Assembly (NCBI RefSeq): GCF_009696265.1
Contig: NZ_VUMH01000003.1
Span: forward strand, 1 to 64,000
Length of the DNA stretch: 64,000 nt
Source: Desulfovibrio porci
GTDB taxonomy: Bacteria > Desulfobacterota > Desulfovibrionia > Desulfovibrionales > Desulfovibrionaceae
Direction of reading: 5' to 3'
The notes beneath the pieces are model-generated. The model was not told the DNA's origin, ran no database searches, and saw nothing but the letters and a program-made list of their open reading frames with translations. The position numbers and the translations under genes were made by a program. Below are positions 18,183-26,562 of this stretch, piece after piece; the first letter of the stretch is position 1; the number at the start of each line of letters is the position of its first letter.

Positions 18183-19550
18183 ATGAGCACTTCTTTCGCC
18201 CAATATCTTGTGGAGCAACTCGACGCGTTGATCTACCTCGTGGACATGCAAACCTGCGAGGTGCTCTACATCAATGAGCGCGGCAAAAAACTGTTCGGCC
18301 CCGGCGACGTCGTGGGTCAGGCCTGTTACCGCGTCCTTCAGGGCAGAGACGAACCATGCCCGTTCTGCACCAACCATCTGTTGGTCAGGGAATTCTTTCA
18401 CGTCTGGGAACATACCAATCCCATCACCGGGCGGCATTACCTGCTCAAAGACAAGTTGGTGGACTGGCGGGGTAAAACCGTGCGCATGGAAGTGGCCGTG
18501 GACATCACGGACAAAGAAAACACCAGTCGCGCCATCAAGGACAAGCTGGAAATGCAGCGCGCTCTGGTGGACTGCGTGCGCACCTTCTATACCGCCCCGA
18601 CCTTCAATGAAGCCATCAATATTATTCTGCGCATCCTGGGACGGATCCATCAGGCCGACCGGGCCTATGTCTTCGAATATACAAGTGGCGAACGGGATGA
18701 GGTTTTTTGCAGCAATACGCATGAATGGTGCGCCGAGGGCGTTGCGCCACAGAAAGACAAGCTGCAGGACCTGTCCCTGGACCTTCTTCCCGATTGGAAA
18801 ACATTTCTGGGTCCCGAGCAAAGCATTGTCATCCGGGATCTGGAAGAGATCAGGGAGAATTTTCCGCAGACCTACGATATTTTGAAGATGCAGGAGATCA
18901 GAAGTCTGATGATCTCGCAACTGAACGTGGACGGCGTCGCCAGCGGTTTCATCGGCGTGGACAATCCCCGGCACTTGGGGGAGGATCTTTCCCTGCTCTG
19001 GTCCCTGTCCTATTTTGTGACCATGGAACAGAAAAAACAGCGTATGGAAAGCAATATTCTGTTTCTGAGCCAGTATGACAGCCTCACCGGAGTGGGCAAC
19101 CGCCACAGTTACATGCGGCTTTTGAGCGAGCTGGAAAGCGCTGAAAACGCCGAGACAGGCGTGGCCTTTGTGGATCTCAACGGTCTGAAATCGCTCAATG
19201 ACCGCGAGGGGCATACGGCGGGGGACATCTTTCTCAAACGCATGAGCGAAGTCTTCGCCCGGCATTTCAGCAAGGAAGAGCTCTTTCGCATCGGCGGCGA
19301 TGAGTTCGTCATCATCTGCCGGGGCATTTCCGCGCAACTTTTCAAAAAAAAGCTTCGCTCCATGCGCGCAGAGGCCGAAAACCTGTATCCCGGGGCTCTG
19401 GCGCTGGGCAGCGTCTGGAAAAAAAGCGAGGCCAGCCCGTCCGAGATGGCCCGCCTTGCCGACAAACGCATGTATGAGGACAAGCGCCGCCATTACCATG
19501 ACCGGAACCGGGAACTCAGGCCGGTTCCGCCCGCGACGGCCACTCAATGA
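18183..19550 (+). CDS. PAS-GAF-GGDEF diguanylate cyclase
   Basis: Probably makes cyclic di-GMP from two GTP. The 455-aa protein has an N-terminal PAS-like domain (about 5-110) with a CPFC motif at residues 59-62, a GAF-like middle domain (about 125-290), and a C-terminal GGDEF domain with YDSLTGVGNRHSY and an intact active-site loop RIGGDEF (GGDEF at 371-375). No membrane segment is seen, so it should be cytoplasmic. No RxxD inhibitory site is obvious just before the motif. The start lacks a clear Shine-Dalgarno; with the gene 27 nt behind the TPR gene, coupled expression is likely. Its end overlaps the convergent glycosyltransferase gene by a few bases. Confidence 0.9.
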   Translation: MSTSFAQYLVEQLDALIYLVDMQTCEVLYINERGKKLFGPGDVVGQACYRVLQGRDEPCPFCTNHLLVREFFHVWEHTNPITGRHYLLKDKLVDWRGKTVRMEVAVDITDKENTSRAIKDKLEMQRALVDCVRTFYTAPTFNEAINIILRILGRIHQADRAYVFEYTSGERDEVFCSNTHEWCAEGVAPQKDKLQDLSLDLLPDWKTFLGPEQSIVIRDLEEIRENFPQTYDILKMQEIRSLMISQLNVDGVASGFIGVDNPRHLGEDLSLLWSLSYFVTMEQKKQRMESNILFLSQYDSLTGVGNRHSYMRLLSELESAENAETGVAFVDLNGLKSLNDREGHTAGDIFLKRMSEVFARHFSKEELFRIGGDEFVIICRGISAQLFKKKLRSMRAEAENLYPGALALGSVWKKSEASPSEMARLADKRMYEDKRRHYHDRNRELRPVPPATATQ

Positions 19551-20683
19551 CGGGCAGCGCTCTGCAGAAAACGCTTTAAGGCCTCGGCCTTTTCCGTTTT
19601 TCGCAGGCGGCCGTAGCAGCGTCCGATTTCTTCATAAATCCAGGTCTGAAGGGTCGCGTCCCCGCTTGCGGCGAACAGTGCTTCGCCCAGCAGTTCCAGG
19701 CCTTTTTCCGTTTCATCCCGCATGAAGTGCAGGTTGGCTCCCAGCGTCAGCGCCAGGGGCGTAGCGTGATAGCGGCGCAGCCGGGCGTAACGCCGGAGCG
19801 CCCGCGCCATGTCGCCGGACTGGGCCAGAGACGCGATGGCCGCAATTTCTTCCTCCGGGCCGCTGGCGCAGTATTGCGTCACCACGGCGGCAAGCTCCTT
19901 GGGCGGCAAACGGCTGAGGGATTTCCGGGCGGGCAGAAAAGGCGCGATGGCCGTATCGGGCACGCCGCTTTGGCGGCTCTGACGATAAAAATCCTCCAGG
20001 GTCCGGCCCGTGGCGTCGCGCACGGCGGTCGCCAGACCGCGTCGCATCTTTTCCTCAAAATCCTGCTGTGACTTGTAAAAATAATGATTGATGCGGATTT
20101 TTTCCGCCACGGGATAGGAGGAGGCCGCCGGCACGGGCACGCGATCCTCATTGACGCAAAAGCGCCCCTCCGCGTAAGCGAAGTGGTGCGGCGACACGGG
20201 TTTGAGCGTCCAGCGCGGCTGCACCAGACTTTTGACATGATGATGGAGGCCCAGGCTGCGGGTATAACTGCCCGTCACGCCGACCGCCGGCCTGCGCAGA
20301 TGCCCGTCGGAGCCGAATATCATCCAGTGCGCGGCCAGACCGGCGAAGGCTTCATAGTCTTCCAGCAGCTCCCGCACGTCATGGCGGGCCAGCGGCAGCA
20401 CGAATTCATCAATATCAATGAAGGCCAGCCAGCGGCTGCGGTCCTTCCACGTGCGCAGGCAGTGAAAATAGGCTGAAAGTTGCGGAGCCTCACGAACCGG
20501 AAAATCAATGACCGTCACCAGCCCGGCGGCGGCCAGATCCGACAGCGTCCGCGAGACAGGCTCCACGCTGCCGTTATCATAGAGCACGATGTGCTCGAAG
20601 CCCGCGGAAAAGTGGTGCAACACCCATTCACGCAGATGAGGCGTCTCGTCCTTGGCGATGGCGCAGATGCAGGCGTAGTACAA
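19544..20683 (-). CDS. Glycosyltransferase family 92-like protein with C-terminal helical repeats
   Basis: The N-terminal ~270 residues resemble the GT92/DUF23 glycosyltransferases. CAIAKDETPHLREWVLHHFS begins the Rossmann-like fold, YDNGS follows, and IDIDEFVLP carries the DxD-type metal/nucleotide-sugar site. The last ~100 residues are helical and TPR-like. No codon in this region is ATG; a TTG at 20683 with GAGGGGAGG 7 nt upstream is the best start and gives 379 aa. The donor and acceptor sugars are unknown. It is a single gene, convergent with the GGDEF gene. Confidence 0.75.
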   Translation of the reverse strand: MYYACICAIAKDETPHLREWVLHHFSAGFEHIVLYDNGSVEPVSRTLSDLAAAGLVTVIDFPVREAPQLSAYFHCLRTWKDRSRWLAFIDIDEFVLPLARHDVRELLEDYEAFAGLAAHWMIFGSDGHLRRPAVGVTGSYTRSLGLHHHVKSLVQPRWTLKPVSPHHFAYAEGRFCVNEDRVPVPAASSYPVAEKIRINHYFYKSQQDFEEKMRRGLATAVRDATGRTLEDFYRQSRQSGVPDTAIAPFLPARKSLSRLPPKELAAVVTQYCASGPEEEIAAIASLAQSGDMARALRRYARLRRYHATPLALTLGANLHFMRDETEKGLELLGEALFAASGDATLQTWIYEEIGRCYGRLRKTEKAEALKRFLQSAARH

Positions 20684-20708
20684 GTGCGTGCCTCCCCTCA
20701 AGCGGCTT

Positions 20709-20857
20709 TAGAGCAAGTTTACTTTAAACTTGCCCTGGCGGCTGCGAGAGCAGCCGTCCGCCACGAAGGCGTAAGCGCAAGTTATTTGCGCTGTTAAGCG
20801 CCGAAGTTGGCGGCTTCAAACGTTAAGAATATAAATTCCTAACGTTAATCGGCTCTA
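20709..20857 (-). repeat. Structured intergenic repeat, copy A
   Basis: This ~149-nt element fills the space between the ftsY stop and the glycosyltransferase start. TAGAGC and GCTCTA form its ends. Inside are four hairpins: CAAGTTTA/TAAACTTG (20714-20732), GGCTGC-GAGA-GCAGCC (20740-20755), GCGCAA/TTGCGC (20775-20791) and ACGTTA-A-GAAT/ATTC-C-TAACGT (20820-20845). A second copy, about 80% identical by eye, lies in reverse orientation near 52549-52687 with the same hairpins. Both copies sit 3' of a gene in the same relative orientation. It may act as a 3'-end structure or be a non-autonomous repeat family. Confidence 0.8.
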
Positions 20858-22294
20858 GTCCCCGGCGGCCGGTTCACCCAGCAATGCGCGGGCGTAATCC
20901 GCGCCGTTGAAGGGGCGCAGATCCTCCATTTTTTCGCCCAGGCCCACAAAAGTGATGGGCAGATGGTGCTGCATGGCCACGGCGATGGCCACGCCGCCCT
21001 TGGCCGTGCCGTCCAGTTTGGTCAGGATCAGTTCGTCCACCCCGGCGGCCTCTTTGAAGAGCTTGGTCTGGGAAAGGGCGTTCTGGCCGGTGGTGGCGTC
21101 CAGAACCAGAATGCTGCGATGCGGCGCGCCGGAATGCTTCTTGCTCAGCACCTGGCGGATCTTGGTCAGTTCTTCCATCAGGTTGACCTTGGTCTGCAAG
21201 CGCCCGGCCGTATCCACAAAGAGCACGTCCACGCCTTCCTTCACCGCCCGGTCCACGGCCTCAAAGGCCACGGAGGCCGGATCCGAACCCGCCGGACGGG
21301 CATGGAACAGGGCTCCCACCCGCTCGGCCCAGACCTGCAACTGCTCGATGGCCGCCGCGCGGAAGGTGTCCGCCGCCGCGATCATCACCTTTTTGCCCTG
21401 CATGCGCGCGCGGTGGGCCAGCTTGGCGATGGTGGTGGTCTTGCCCACGCCGTTGACCCCGATCATCAGCACCACTTCCGGCGGATTAACGGCCGAAATA
21501 CGGCGCGGCGCGCGGAAAATTTCTTCCAGCTCGGCCAGCAGCAGCTCGCGGGCCTGCTCCGCGCGCGTGACTTTTTCCCGCCGGGCGCGCTCCTTGAGGC
21601 GTTCCACCAGTTCCAGCGAGGGTTCATAGCCCAGGTCGGCCATGATGAAGAGCTCTTCCAGCTCTTCCCAGAAGGCGTCGTCCAGTTCGCCATGGTCGGC
21701 GAAGAGCGTGTCCAGACGGCGGGCAAACTGCTCGCGGGTACGCGAGAGGCCTTCGCTGATCTTCAGGAAGAGACGGCTGCGCTCGTCCTCCTCGTCCTCC
21801 AGATCCAGGGCCAGAGCCAGCCGGTATTGCAACTCGGAGCGGAATTCCTCCACATGGCGGTACTCCATGCGCTCAAGCCAGGCCCGGAAGTCATCCACAA
21901 AGTTCTGGACCTCATCCTGGGGCGCGTCCAGAGCGCGCAGCAAAAAGGCCAGCCGTTGCCAGAGCAGGTCGCCGGCGCTGTCCACGCCCTCCAGAATGAT
22001 GCCCAGCCAGACCGAGAGCCGGGGTTCGGCCTCGCGCAGCCGCAGGGTCAGCGCTTCATCCTCTTCGGAAATATCGGAAGTCCCGGCCGGAGCCGGGGTT
22101 TCGGCCGGGACGGACGCGGCCCGCGGCACAGCAGCTTCCGGAGCAGGTTTCGCCGGGCTTACAGGCGCGCCTTCCGGTTCCGCGGGTCCGGCCCCGGCTT
22201 CAGGCTCCTGCGCCGATACGGCTTCGGAAGGTGGCGCAACTTCATCCTGGCGCGATCCGCCGAAGATTTTTTTAACGGCTGAAAAAAAGCCCAT
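20855..22294 (-). CDS. ftsY: Signal recognition particle receptor FtsY
   Basis: The SRP receptor GTPase delivers ribosome-nascent chain complexes to SecYEG. The 479-aa protein starts MGFFSAVKKIFGG (ATG at 22294 with AAGGAG; the frame opens at 22312). Residues ~20-110 form an acidic, Pro/Ala-rich A domain. The NG domain follows with G1 GVNGVGKTTTIAKLA, the DTFRAAAIEQL insertion-box motif, G3 DTAGR and G4 TKLDGTAKGG. Last gene of the queF-murJ operon. Confidence 0.97.
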   Translation of the reverse strand: MGFFSAVKKIFGGSRQDEVAPPSEAVSAQEPEAGAGPAEPEGAPVSPAKPAPEAAVPRAASVPAETPAPAGTSDISEEDEALTLRLREAEPRLSVWLGIILEGVDSAGDLLWQRLAFLLRALDAPQDEVQNFVDDFRAWLERMEYRHVEEFRSELQYRLALALDLEDEEDERSRLFLKISEGLSRTREQFARRLDTLFADHGELDDAFWEELEELFIMADLGYEPSLELVERLKERARREKVTRAEQARELLLAELEEIFRAPRRISAVNPPEVVLMIGVNGVGKTTTIAKLAHRARMQGKKVMIAAADTFRAAAIEQLQVWAERVGALFHARPAGSDPASVAFEAVDRAVKEGVDVLFVDTAGRLQTKVNLMEELTKIRQVLSKKHSGAPHRSILVLDATTGQNALSQTKLFKEAAGVDELILTKLDGTAKGGVAIAVAMQHHLPITFVGLGEKMEDLRPFNGADYARALLGEPAAGD

Positions 22295-22318
22295 AGCAAA
22301 CTCCTTGCGCAACAGCGC

Positions 22319-23332
22319 TTATTTCTCTCCGCCCAGCGCCGCCAGCACGTCTTCAAGGGCGTGCACGCAGGCTTCCACGGCCAGCGCGGCGGTTTCACAC
22401 TGCGGATCATTGAGGGCGGCCTGCATGTCCCGAGCCGTATCCTCCAGCCGGGCCGCGCCCAGGCAGGGGGCCGCCAGTTCCAGCATACGCCCCAGATGGC
22501 AGAGGCCCGCCACCTCGCCGTCCGCATACAGACGGCTCAAGAGCTCGGGCGCACGGGCGAAGCTCTGCCGGAACAGCCCGGCGGTGACCCGCCAGGCGTC
22601 GGCGTGCTTACGCTGGAAACTCCGGCCCAGAGCCGGATTGACCGGAAAAACCGCGGCGGGCGCGCCCACGTCCGGAGCCTCGACGCTGTCGGCGGCCGGC
22701 GCGCTCAGGCCCAGCACGATCCTGTCCGGCGCGGCTTCGCCGCCTCCGGCCAGCGCCTCGTCCGCCTTACGGGCCAGCAAACGCCGCAGGCGGGCCAGAT
22801 CCCCCCAGTGCCAGAGCAGCAGAAGCAGCGCGCCGGTGCAGAACAACGCCGCCAGGGCGAAGCGCCAAACCTCGCGCCGGGCCACCAGCGCCTGCTCCTC
22901 GGCGCTCAGACGCGGCGAAAGATAGACTTCCACCGAGCCGATGCTCCGGCCTTCCATCTTGAGCGGATTCATGCCCTGCACGGTATTTTCCGCAATTTCG
23001 TCATCCCAGGGCACAGGCTCCCACTGGTAATTGCGGCGCTGGCCCTCCAGCATGCCCTGCCGGGTCTGGACCTTGACGGCGTAAATCCTGTCGTCTTCCA
23101 TGGCGGCCATGACTATGGTCCGGGCCGTCAGTTCATCCAGTTCCCAGGCGGGCAGCGAAAGCAGGGCCGCCAACTGCGAGGCCATGTGCCCGGCTTCGCT
23201 GATGAGCCGGTTTTCCGCGTCCCGGCGGCTGCCGTTCAGATTCCAGAGGCCGAGCAGCAGAAAAAGCAGAAGCCCCGCCGCCCAGGCGGTCAATGCCAGC
23301 CAGCGGCGCGTGCGGTGTGTGATGTAAGGCAT
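22319..23332 (-). CDS. Two-TM sensor-like membrane protein with HPt-like C-terminus
   Basis: The 337-aa protein has one membrane segment near residues 10-30 (WLALTAWAAGLLLFLLLGLW) and a second near 155-175 (FALAALFCTGALLLLLWHW). Between them is a periplasmic domain of ~120 residues. The cytoplasmic tail contains a four-helix-like stretch (LCHLGRMLELAAPCLGAARL) that resembles histidine phosphotransfer domains, although the usual HxxKG box is not clean. No kinase, GGDEF or methyl-accepting domain is present. It lies 24 nt upstream of ftsY and 44 nt behind murJ. The function is unknown; a signalling adaptor is an inference. Confidence 0.6.
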   Translation of the reverse strand: MPYITHRTRRWLALTAWAAGLLLFLLLGLWNLNGSRRDAENRLISEAGHMASQLAALLSLPAWELDELTARTIVMAAMEDDRIYAVKVQTRQGMLEGQRRNYQWEPVPWDDEIAENTVQGMNPLKMEGRSIGSVEVYLSPRLSAEEQALVARREVWRFALAALFCTGALLLLLWHWGDLARLRRLLARKADEALAGGGEAAPDRIVLGLSAPAADSVEAPDVGAPAAVFPVNPALGRSFQRKHADAWRVTAGLFRQSFARAPELLSRLYADGEVAGLCHLGRMLELAAPCLGAARLEDTARDMQAALNDPQCETAALAVEACVHALEDVLAALGGEK

Positions 23333-23376
23333 ATGGCGTTATGCGCGCAAAAGCCGACGGCCTTGCGCCCTCCTTC

Positions 23377-25071
23377 TCATTTCATTCCACGCAGGCGGCC
23401 CGTCAGGGCAGCCAGATCCTCATTGCCCAACGCGGCCAAGCAAAGCAGCCAGGCCGTCAGCCCGACGGCAATAGCCAGGGCCAGAGCGCTCCACACGCCG
23501 CCCCACCAGCCTCCGGGAACCATAACGGCCCGCGCGGTCAGCACCGCCCAGGCGGCCACACCGGCAGCCAGCGCGGCCAGCGCCTGCTGAAACAGCGCCC
23601 GCCAGGGCACGGCCCGCGCGGGCTGCCCGCAATCGCGCAACGCCCGGCGCAAGCCGGACCAGAGCAGGCAGGTCTGGAGCCAGAGCCCCAGACTCACGGC
23701 CAGGGCCGGTCCCATGGCCGAACAGGCAGTGGGAAGACTATGGCCCAGCACGGCCCCGGCCGCAAGTGTGGCCGCCACGGCCCAGCCCGCGCTGACCGCC
23801 GTGCGCCGCGTCGCGCCCAGCGCGTTGCAGCCCGCAAGCAAGCTGCGGTTGAGCGCAAACGCGGGCAGGCCCGGCAGATAGGCCCAGAGCGCCAGCCCGG
23901 TTTCGCGCGCGGCCCGGGCGTCAAAGGCCCCGTGCCGCAGCAGGGCGTCCACCAGATCCGGGCCCACGGCCCAAAGCCCCATGGCGGCGGGCAGGCTGAA
24001 AAGCGTGGTCCAGCGCAGGGCCGCGTTCAACTGGTCGCCAACAGCCGAAAAATTCCGTTCCGCCGCGAGACGGCTCAGGGACGGCAAACTGGCCATGCCC
24101 AGGCAGACGCCCACCAGCCCCAGCGGCAATTCCAGCAGGCGCTCAGCGTAATACAGCGCCGCCACCTGCCCCTGGCCCAAGCCCGAAGCCAGGCCCATGG
24201 CCGCCAGCATGGCCAGCTGCGGCGCGGCGGCCCCCAGCAGACCGGCCGGAACATGCGCCAGACAGCGCCAGGCGGCCCGGCCGATGCTTTCCCCTTCGGC
24301 TTCCACGGCATCAGGCCCGCATTCACCCGCCGCCGACGTCGCTCCGCTCAGCAGACACCGCAGGGCCAGCCACTGCGCCAGCCACTGGACCAGGCCGCCG
24401 CAGAGCATGCCCAGAGCCAGCGTCTGCGCGGGCGGCCAGCCACCCAGCGCGGCCGCGACCGTGAACAGGAGCATGGTCAGATTGAACAGCGCGGGCGACA
24501 AGGCGGGCAGCCAGAACACATCCATGCTGTGCAAAAACGCCATACCCAGAGCGGCCATGCCCGCCGTCAGCAGATAAGGCAGGCAGATCCGCAGCAGTTC
24601 CGCCACCCGCGCAGCTTCCGGGCCGGAAAAACCGGGGGCCAGCAAGGCCGCCAGCAAGGGCGCGGCCAGCAGGCCCAAGAGGGTCAGAGCCGCCAGAGTC
24701 AGCCCCAGACGTAGGGCCAGAGCCGCGGCCAGAGGGCGCAACATCCGTCCGCGTTGCCCCGCCGTTCCGTCGGCGCCGCATTGTCCGGTCCCGTTTTTTC
24801 CCGCCGGGCCGTGGGCGCGGCGCACCAGGGCGGCGGTAAGCGTCATGGACAGGGACCCTTCGCCCAGGAGACGGCGCAACACATGAGGCAGCCGCATGGC
24901 CGCCACCAGAGCGTCAGCCGTCGCCCCGCCGCCCAGCAGCCATGCCATGCCCATATCCCTGGCCAGACCCAGCAGGCGCGAGACGAGTGTGAAACCGCCC
25001 AGCAGGGCCGCCGTGCGCAGCATCCGGCCCGGCGCGGCCCGCGCCGACTGAGGGCTGGTACTCCGCAGCAT
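23377..25071 (-). CDS. murJ: Lipid II flippase MurJ (MviN)
   Basis: Moves lipid-linked peptidoglycan precursor across the inner membrane. The 564-aa protein has about 14 hydrophobic segments and the family start GGFTLVSRLLGLARDMGMAW. RLPHVLRRLLGEGSLSMTLT follows, with the conserved Arg-rich loop. An insert rich in Gly (about 105-125) is atypical. Genes queF (29 nt upstream) and the sensor-like gene (44 nt downstream) read the same way, so this is an operon. Confidence 0.92.
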   Translation of the reverse strand: MLRSTSPQSARAAPGRMLRTAALLGGFTLVSRLLGLARDMGMAWLLGGGATADALVAAMRLPHVLRRLLGEGSLSMTLTAALVRRAHGPAGKNGTGQCGADGTAGQRGRMLRPLAAALALRLGLTLAALTLLGLLAAPLLAALLAPGFSGPEAARVAELLRICLPYLLTAGMAALGMAFLHSMDVFWLPALSPALFNLTMLLFTVAAALGGWPPAQTLALGMLCGGLVQWLAQWLALRCLLSGATSAAGECGPDAVEAEGESIGRAAWRCLAHVPAGLLGAAAPQLAMLAAMGLASGLGQGQVAALYYAERLLELPLGLVGVCLGMASLPSLSRLAAERNFSAVGDQLNAALRWTTLFSLPAAMGLWAVGPDLVDALLRHGAFDARAARETGLALWAYLPGLPAFALNRSLLAGCNALGATRRTAVSAGWAVAATLAAGAVLGHSLPTACSAMGPALAVSLGLWLQTCLLWSGLRRALRDCGQPARAVPWRALFQQALAALAAGVAAWAVLTARAVMVPGGWWGGVWSALALAIAVGLTAWLLCLAALGNEDLAALTGRLRGMK

Positions 25072-25100
25072 GCTCAGATCACTTGCCTTGCCGCAACCGC

Positions 25101-25601
25101 TCAGGGCCGGTGCGGATCGGTTTCCGACCGCCAGGCCCGCACGGCCTCACGCACGCGTTGGTTCTGCTCCTCGGGCATTTCCTTGAACTCTTCGGCGAAA
25201 ACATGGATGCGCGTGCCGCCGCGCGGCGCGAACAGGCCTTTGACCCGGCACCAGCAGGGGGCGAGCAGCTCGCGCAGATCCTCCAGCACGGTGTTGGTGA
25301 TGGTTTCCATAAAAGACTGGTGGTTGCGGAACGCGAACATATAGAGTTTGAAGCTCTTGGATTCCACGCAGAGCTTGTCCGGCACGTATTCCACGCTGAT
25401 GGTCCCGCAGTCCGGCTGTCCCGTCACCGGGCAAAGAGAGGTGAATTCGGGAAAACTGATGCTGATCACATAGGGCCGCCGCGGATAGCAGTTGGGAAAG
25501 GATTCCAGCAGACCGACGCCGGGGCCGCCCTCAAGGGCCGGGAGACGGCCCGTGCCGAGGATATGCAGGTTCCGGGTTTCGTCCTGACTACGGGTGGGCA
25601 T
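25101..25601 (-). CDS. queF: NADPH-dependent 7-cyano-7-deazaguanine reductase
   Basis: Reduces preQ0 to preQ1 in queuosine synthesis. The 166-aa protein is the short unimodular form. FTSLCPVTGQPDCG holds the catalytic Cys and Asp, and ESKSFKLYMFAFRNHQSF is the QueF family motif. The ATG at 25601 has AAGGAG and gives MPTRSQDETRN; the frame is open to 25616. No preQ1 riboswitch was recognised upstream. No other queuosine gene is nearby. Confidence 0.95.
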   Translation of the reverse strand: MPTRSQDETRNLHILGTGRLPALEGGPGVGLLESFPNCYPRRPYVISISFPEFTSLCPVTGQPDCGTISVEYVPDKLCVESKSFKLYMFAFRNHQSFMETITNTVLEDLRELLAPCWCRVKGLFAPRGGTRIHVFAEEFKEMPEEQNQRVREAVRAWRSETDPHRP

Positions 25602-25739
25602 GCGCAACTCCTTCAAACATCCTTATGAAACGCCAGAGCGATCGGCGCGTACCGGACTTGTAACCCATTGCGCTTACGGCTACAATATTCTATTCAAGCG
25701 CCGTCCTGGACGGCCAATTCCTCTTCGGAGCGCGCACTT

Positions 25740-26558
25740 ATGCATCTCTGCCTGCGATTGCGGCCCTGCCGGGCTGGAGATTGTCTGCCTTTGCTTCCCG
25801 CCGAACTGCCGGGGGTAGACGTCTGGCCCGCGCATTGCCTCGCGGAACCCATTCCGCGTCCCCTGCCCCGCCTGCCCGTGGGCAGCCGCCTGTACGACGC
25901 GGACGGAACGGAATTGCTCAAGGTCACCGGACGCATCTGGCTGCCCTCACCTTCCGGCCTCAACAACCCGCATGCCCATGACTGCCCGTTGGTCACGGCC
26001 CTGACGGATATCGCGCCCATTCCGATTCCGGACAACGACGCCCTTTGCCTGGAAGTTCGCAAGGAAGGCCGCTCTCTGGCCTGGATCACGCTTTCGGACA
26101 AGGGCTCCCAGGGGCTGCGCGAGGATCTGAGCGGTCCGGTGATCAAGGATATGGCGGCCGCGCGCCTGCCGCTCTGCCACAGCCAGGGCTTTCTGCTGCC
26201 GGACGAACCCGCGCTGCTCCGCGCTTTGCTTACGGATCTGGCCCTGAACCAAGGCTATGACCTGATCTGCACCACCGGCGGCACGGGTCTTTCGCCGCGC
26301 GACATCGCGCCTCAGGTCACGGCCACCCTGCTGGACATGTCCCTGCCCGGCTTCAGCCAGGCCATGATGGCCGCGAGTCTGGCCAAAACGCCGCACGCCG
26401 CCATCTCCCGCGCCGTGGCCGGAGTGCTGGGCCGGAGCATCGTCATCAACCTGCCGGGCAGCCGCAAGGGCGTACTGGAAAATCTGGCCGCCGTGTTGCC
26501 CGCCCTGCCCCACGCTCTGGACAAACTGCACGGCGACCCCGCCGATTGTGGAGGATAG
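25740..26558 (+). CDS. Molybdopterin-binding (MogA/MoaB-type) domain protein with extra N-terminal domain
   Basis: The C-terminal ~160 residues form a MoCF_biosynth fold: ITLSDKGSQGLREDLSGPVI, DLICTTGGTGLSPRDIAPQV, and a final NLPGSRKGVLENL. These match MogA/MoaB proteins that adenylate or bind molybdopterin. About 110 residues precede it, with many Pro and Cys residues and an SRLYDADGTELL strand, and I do not recognise them. The ATG at 25740 is preceded by GGAG at about 10 nt; the frame opens at 25668. The UbiA gene starts 4 nt downstream. A role in molybdenum/tungsten cofactor maturation is likely. Confidence 0.8.
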   Translation: MHLCLRLRPCRAGDCLPLLPAELPGVDVWPAHCLAEPIPRPLPRLPVGSRLYDADGTELLKVTGRIWLPSPSGLNNPHAHDCPLVTALTDIAPIPIPDNDALCLEVRKEGRSLAWITLSDKGSQGLREDLSGPVIKDMAAARLPLCHSQGFLLPDEPALLRALLTDLALNQGYDLICTTGGTGLSPRDIAPQVTATLLDMSLPGFSQAMMAASLAKTPHAAISRAVAGVLGRSIVINLPGSRKGVLENLAAVLPALPHALDKLHGDPADCGG

Positions 26559-26562
26559 CAGC

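Noticed and set aside
16764-19547. 927-codon open frame on the minus strand
   Set aside because: Antisense to the TPR and GGDEF genes, with no recognisable domain and no Shine-Dalgarno.
25602-25739. preQ1 riboswitch upstream of queF
   Set aside because: No preQ1-I/II-type stem-loop and A-rich tail could be recognised in the 138-nt spacer.
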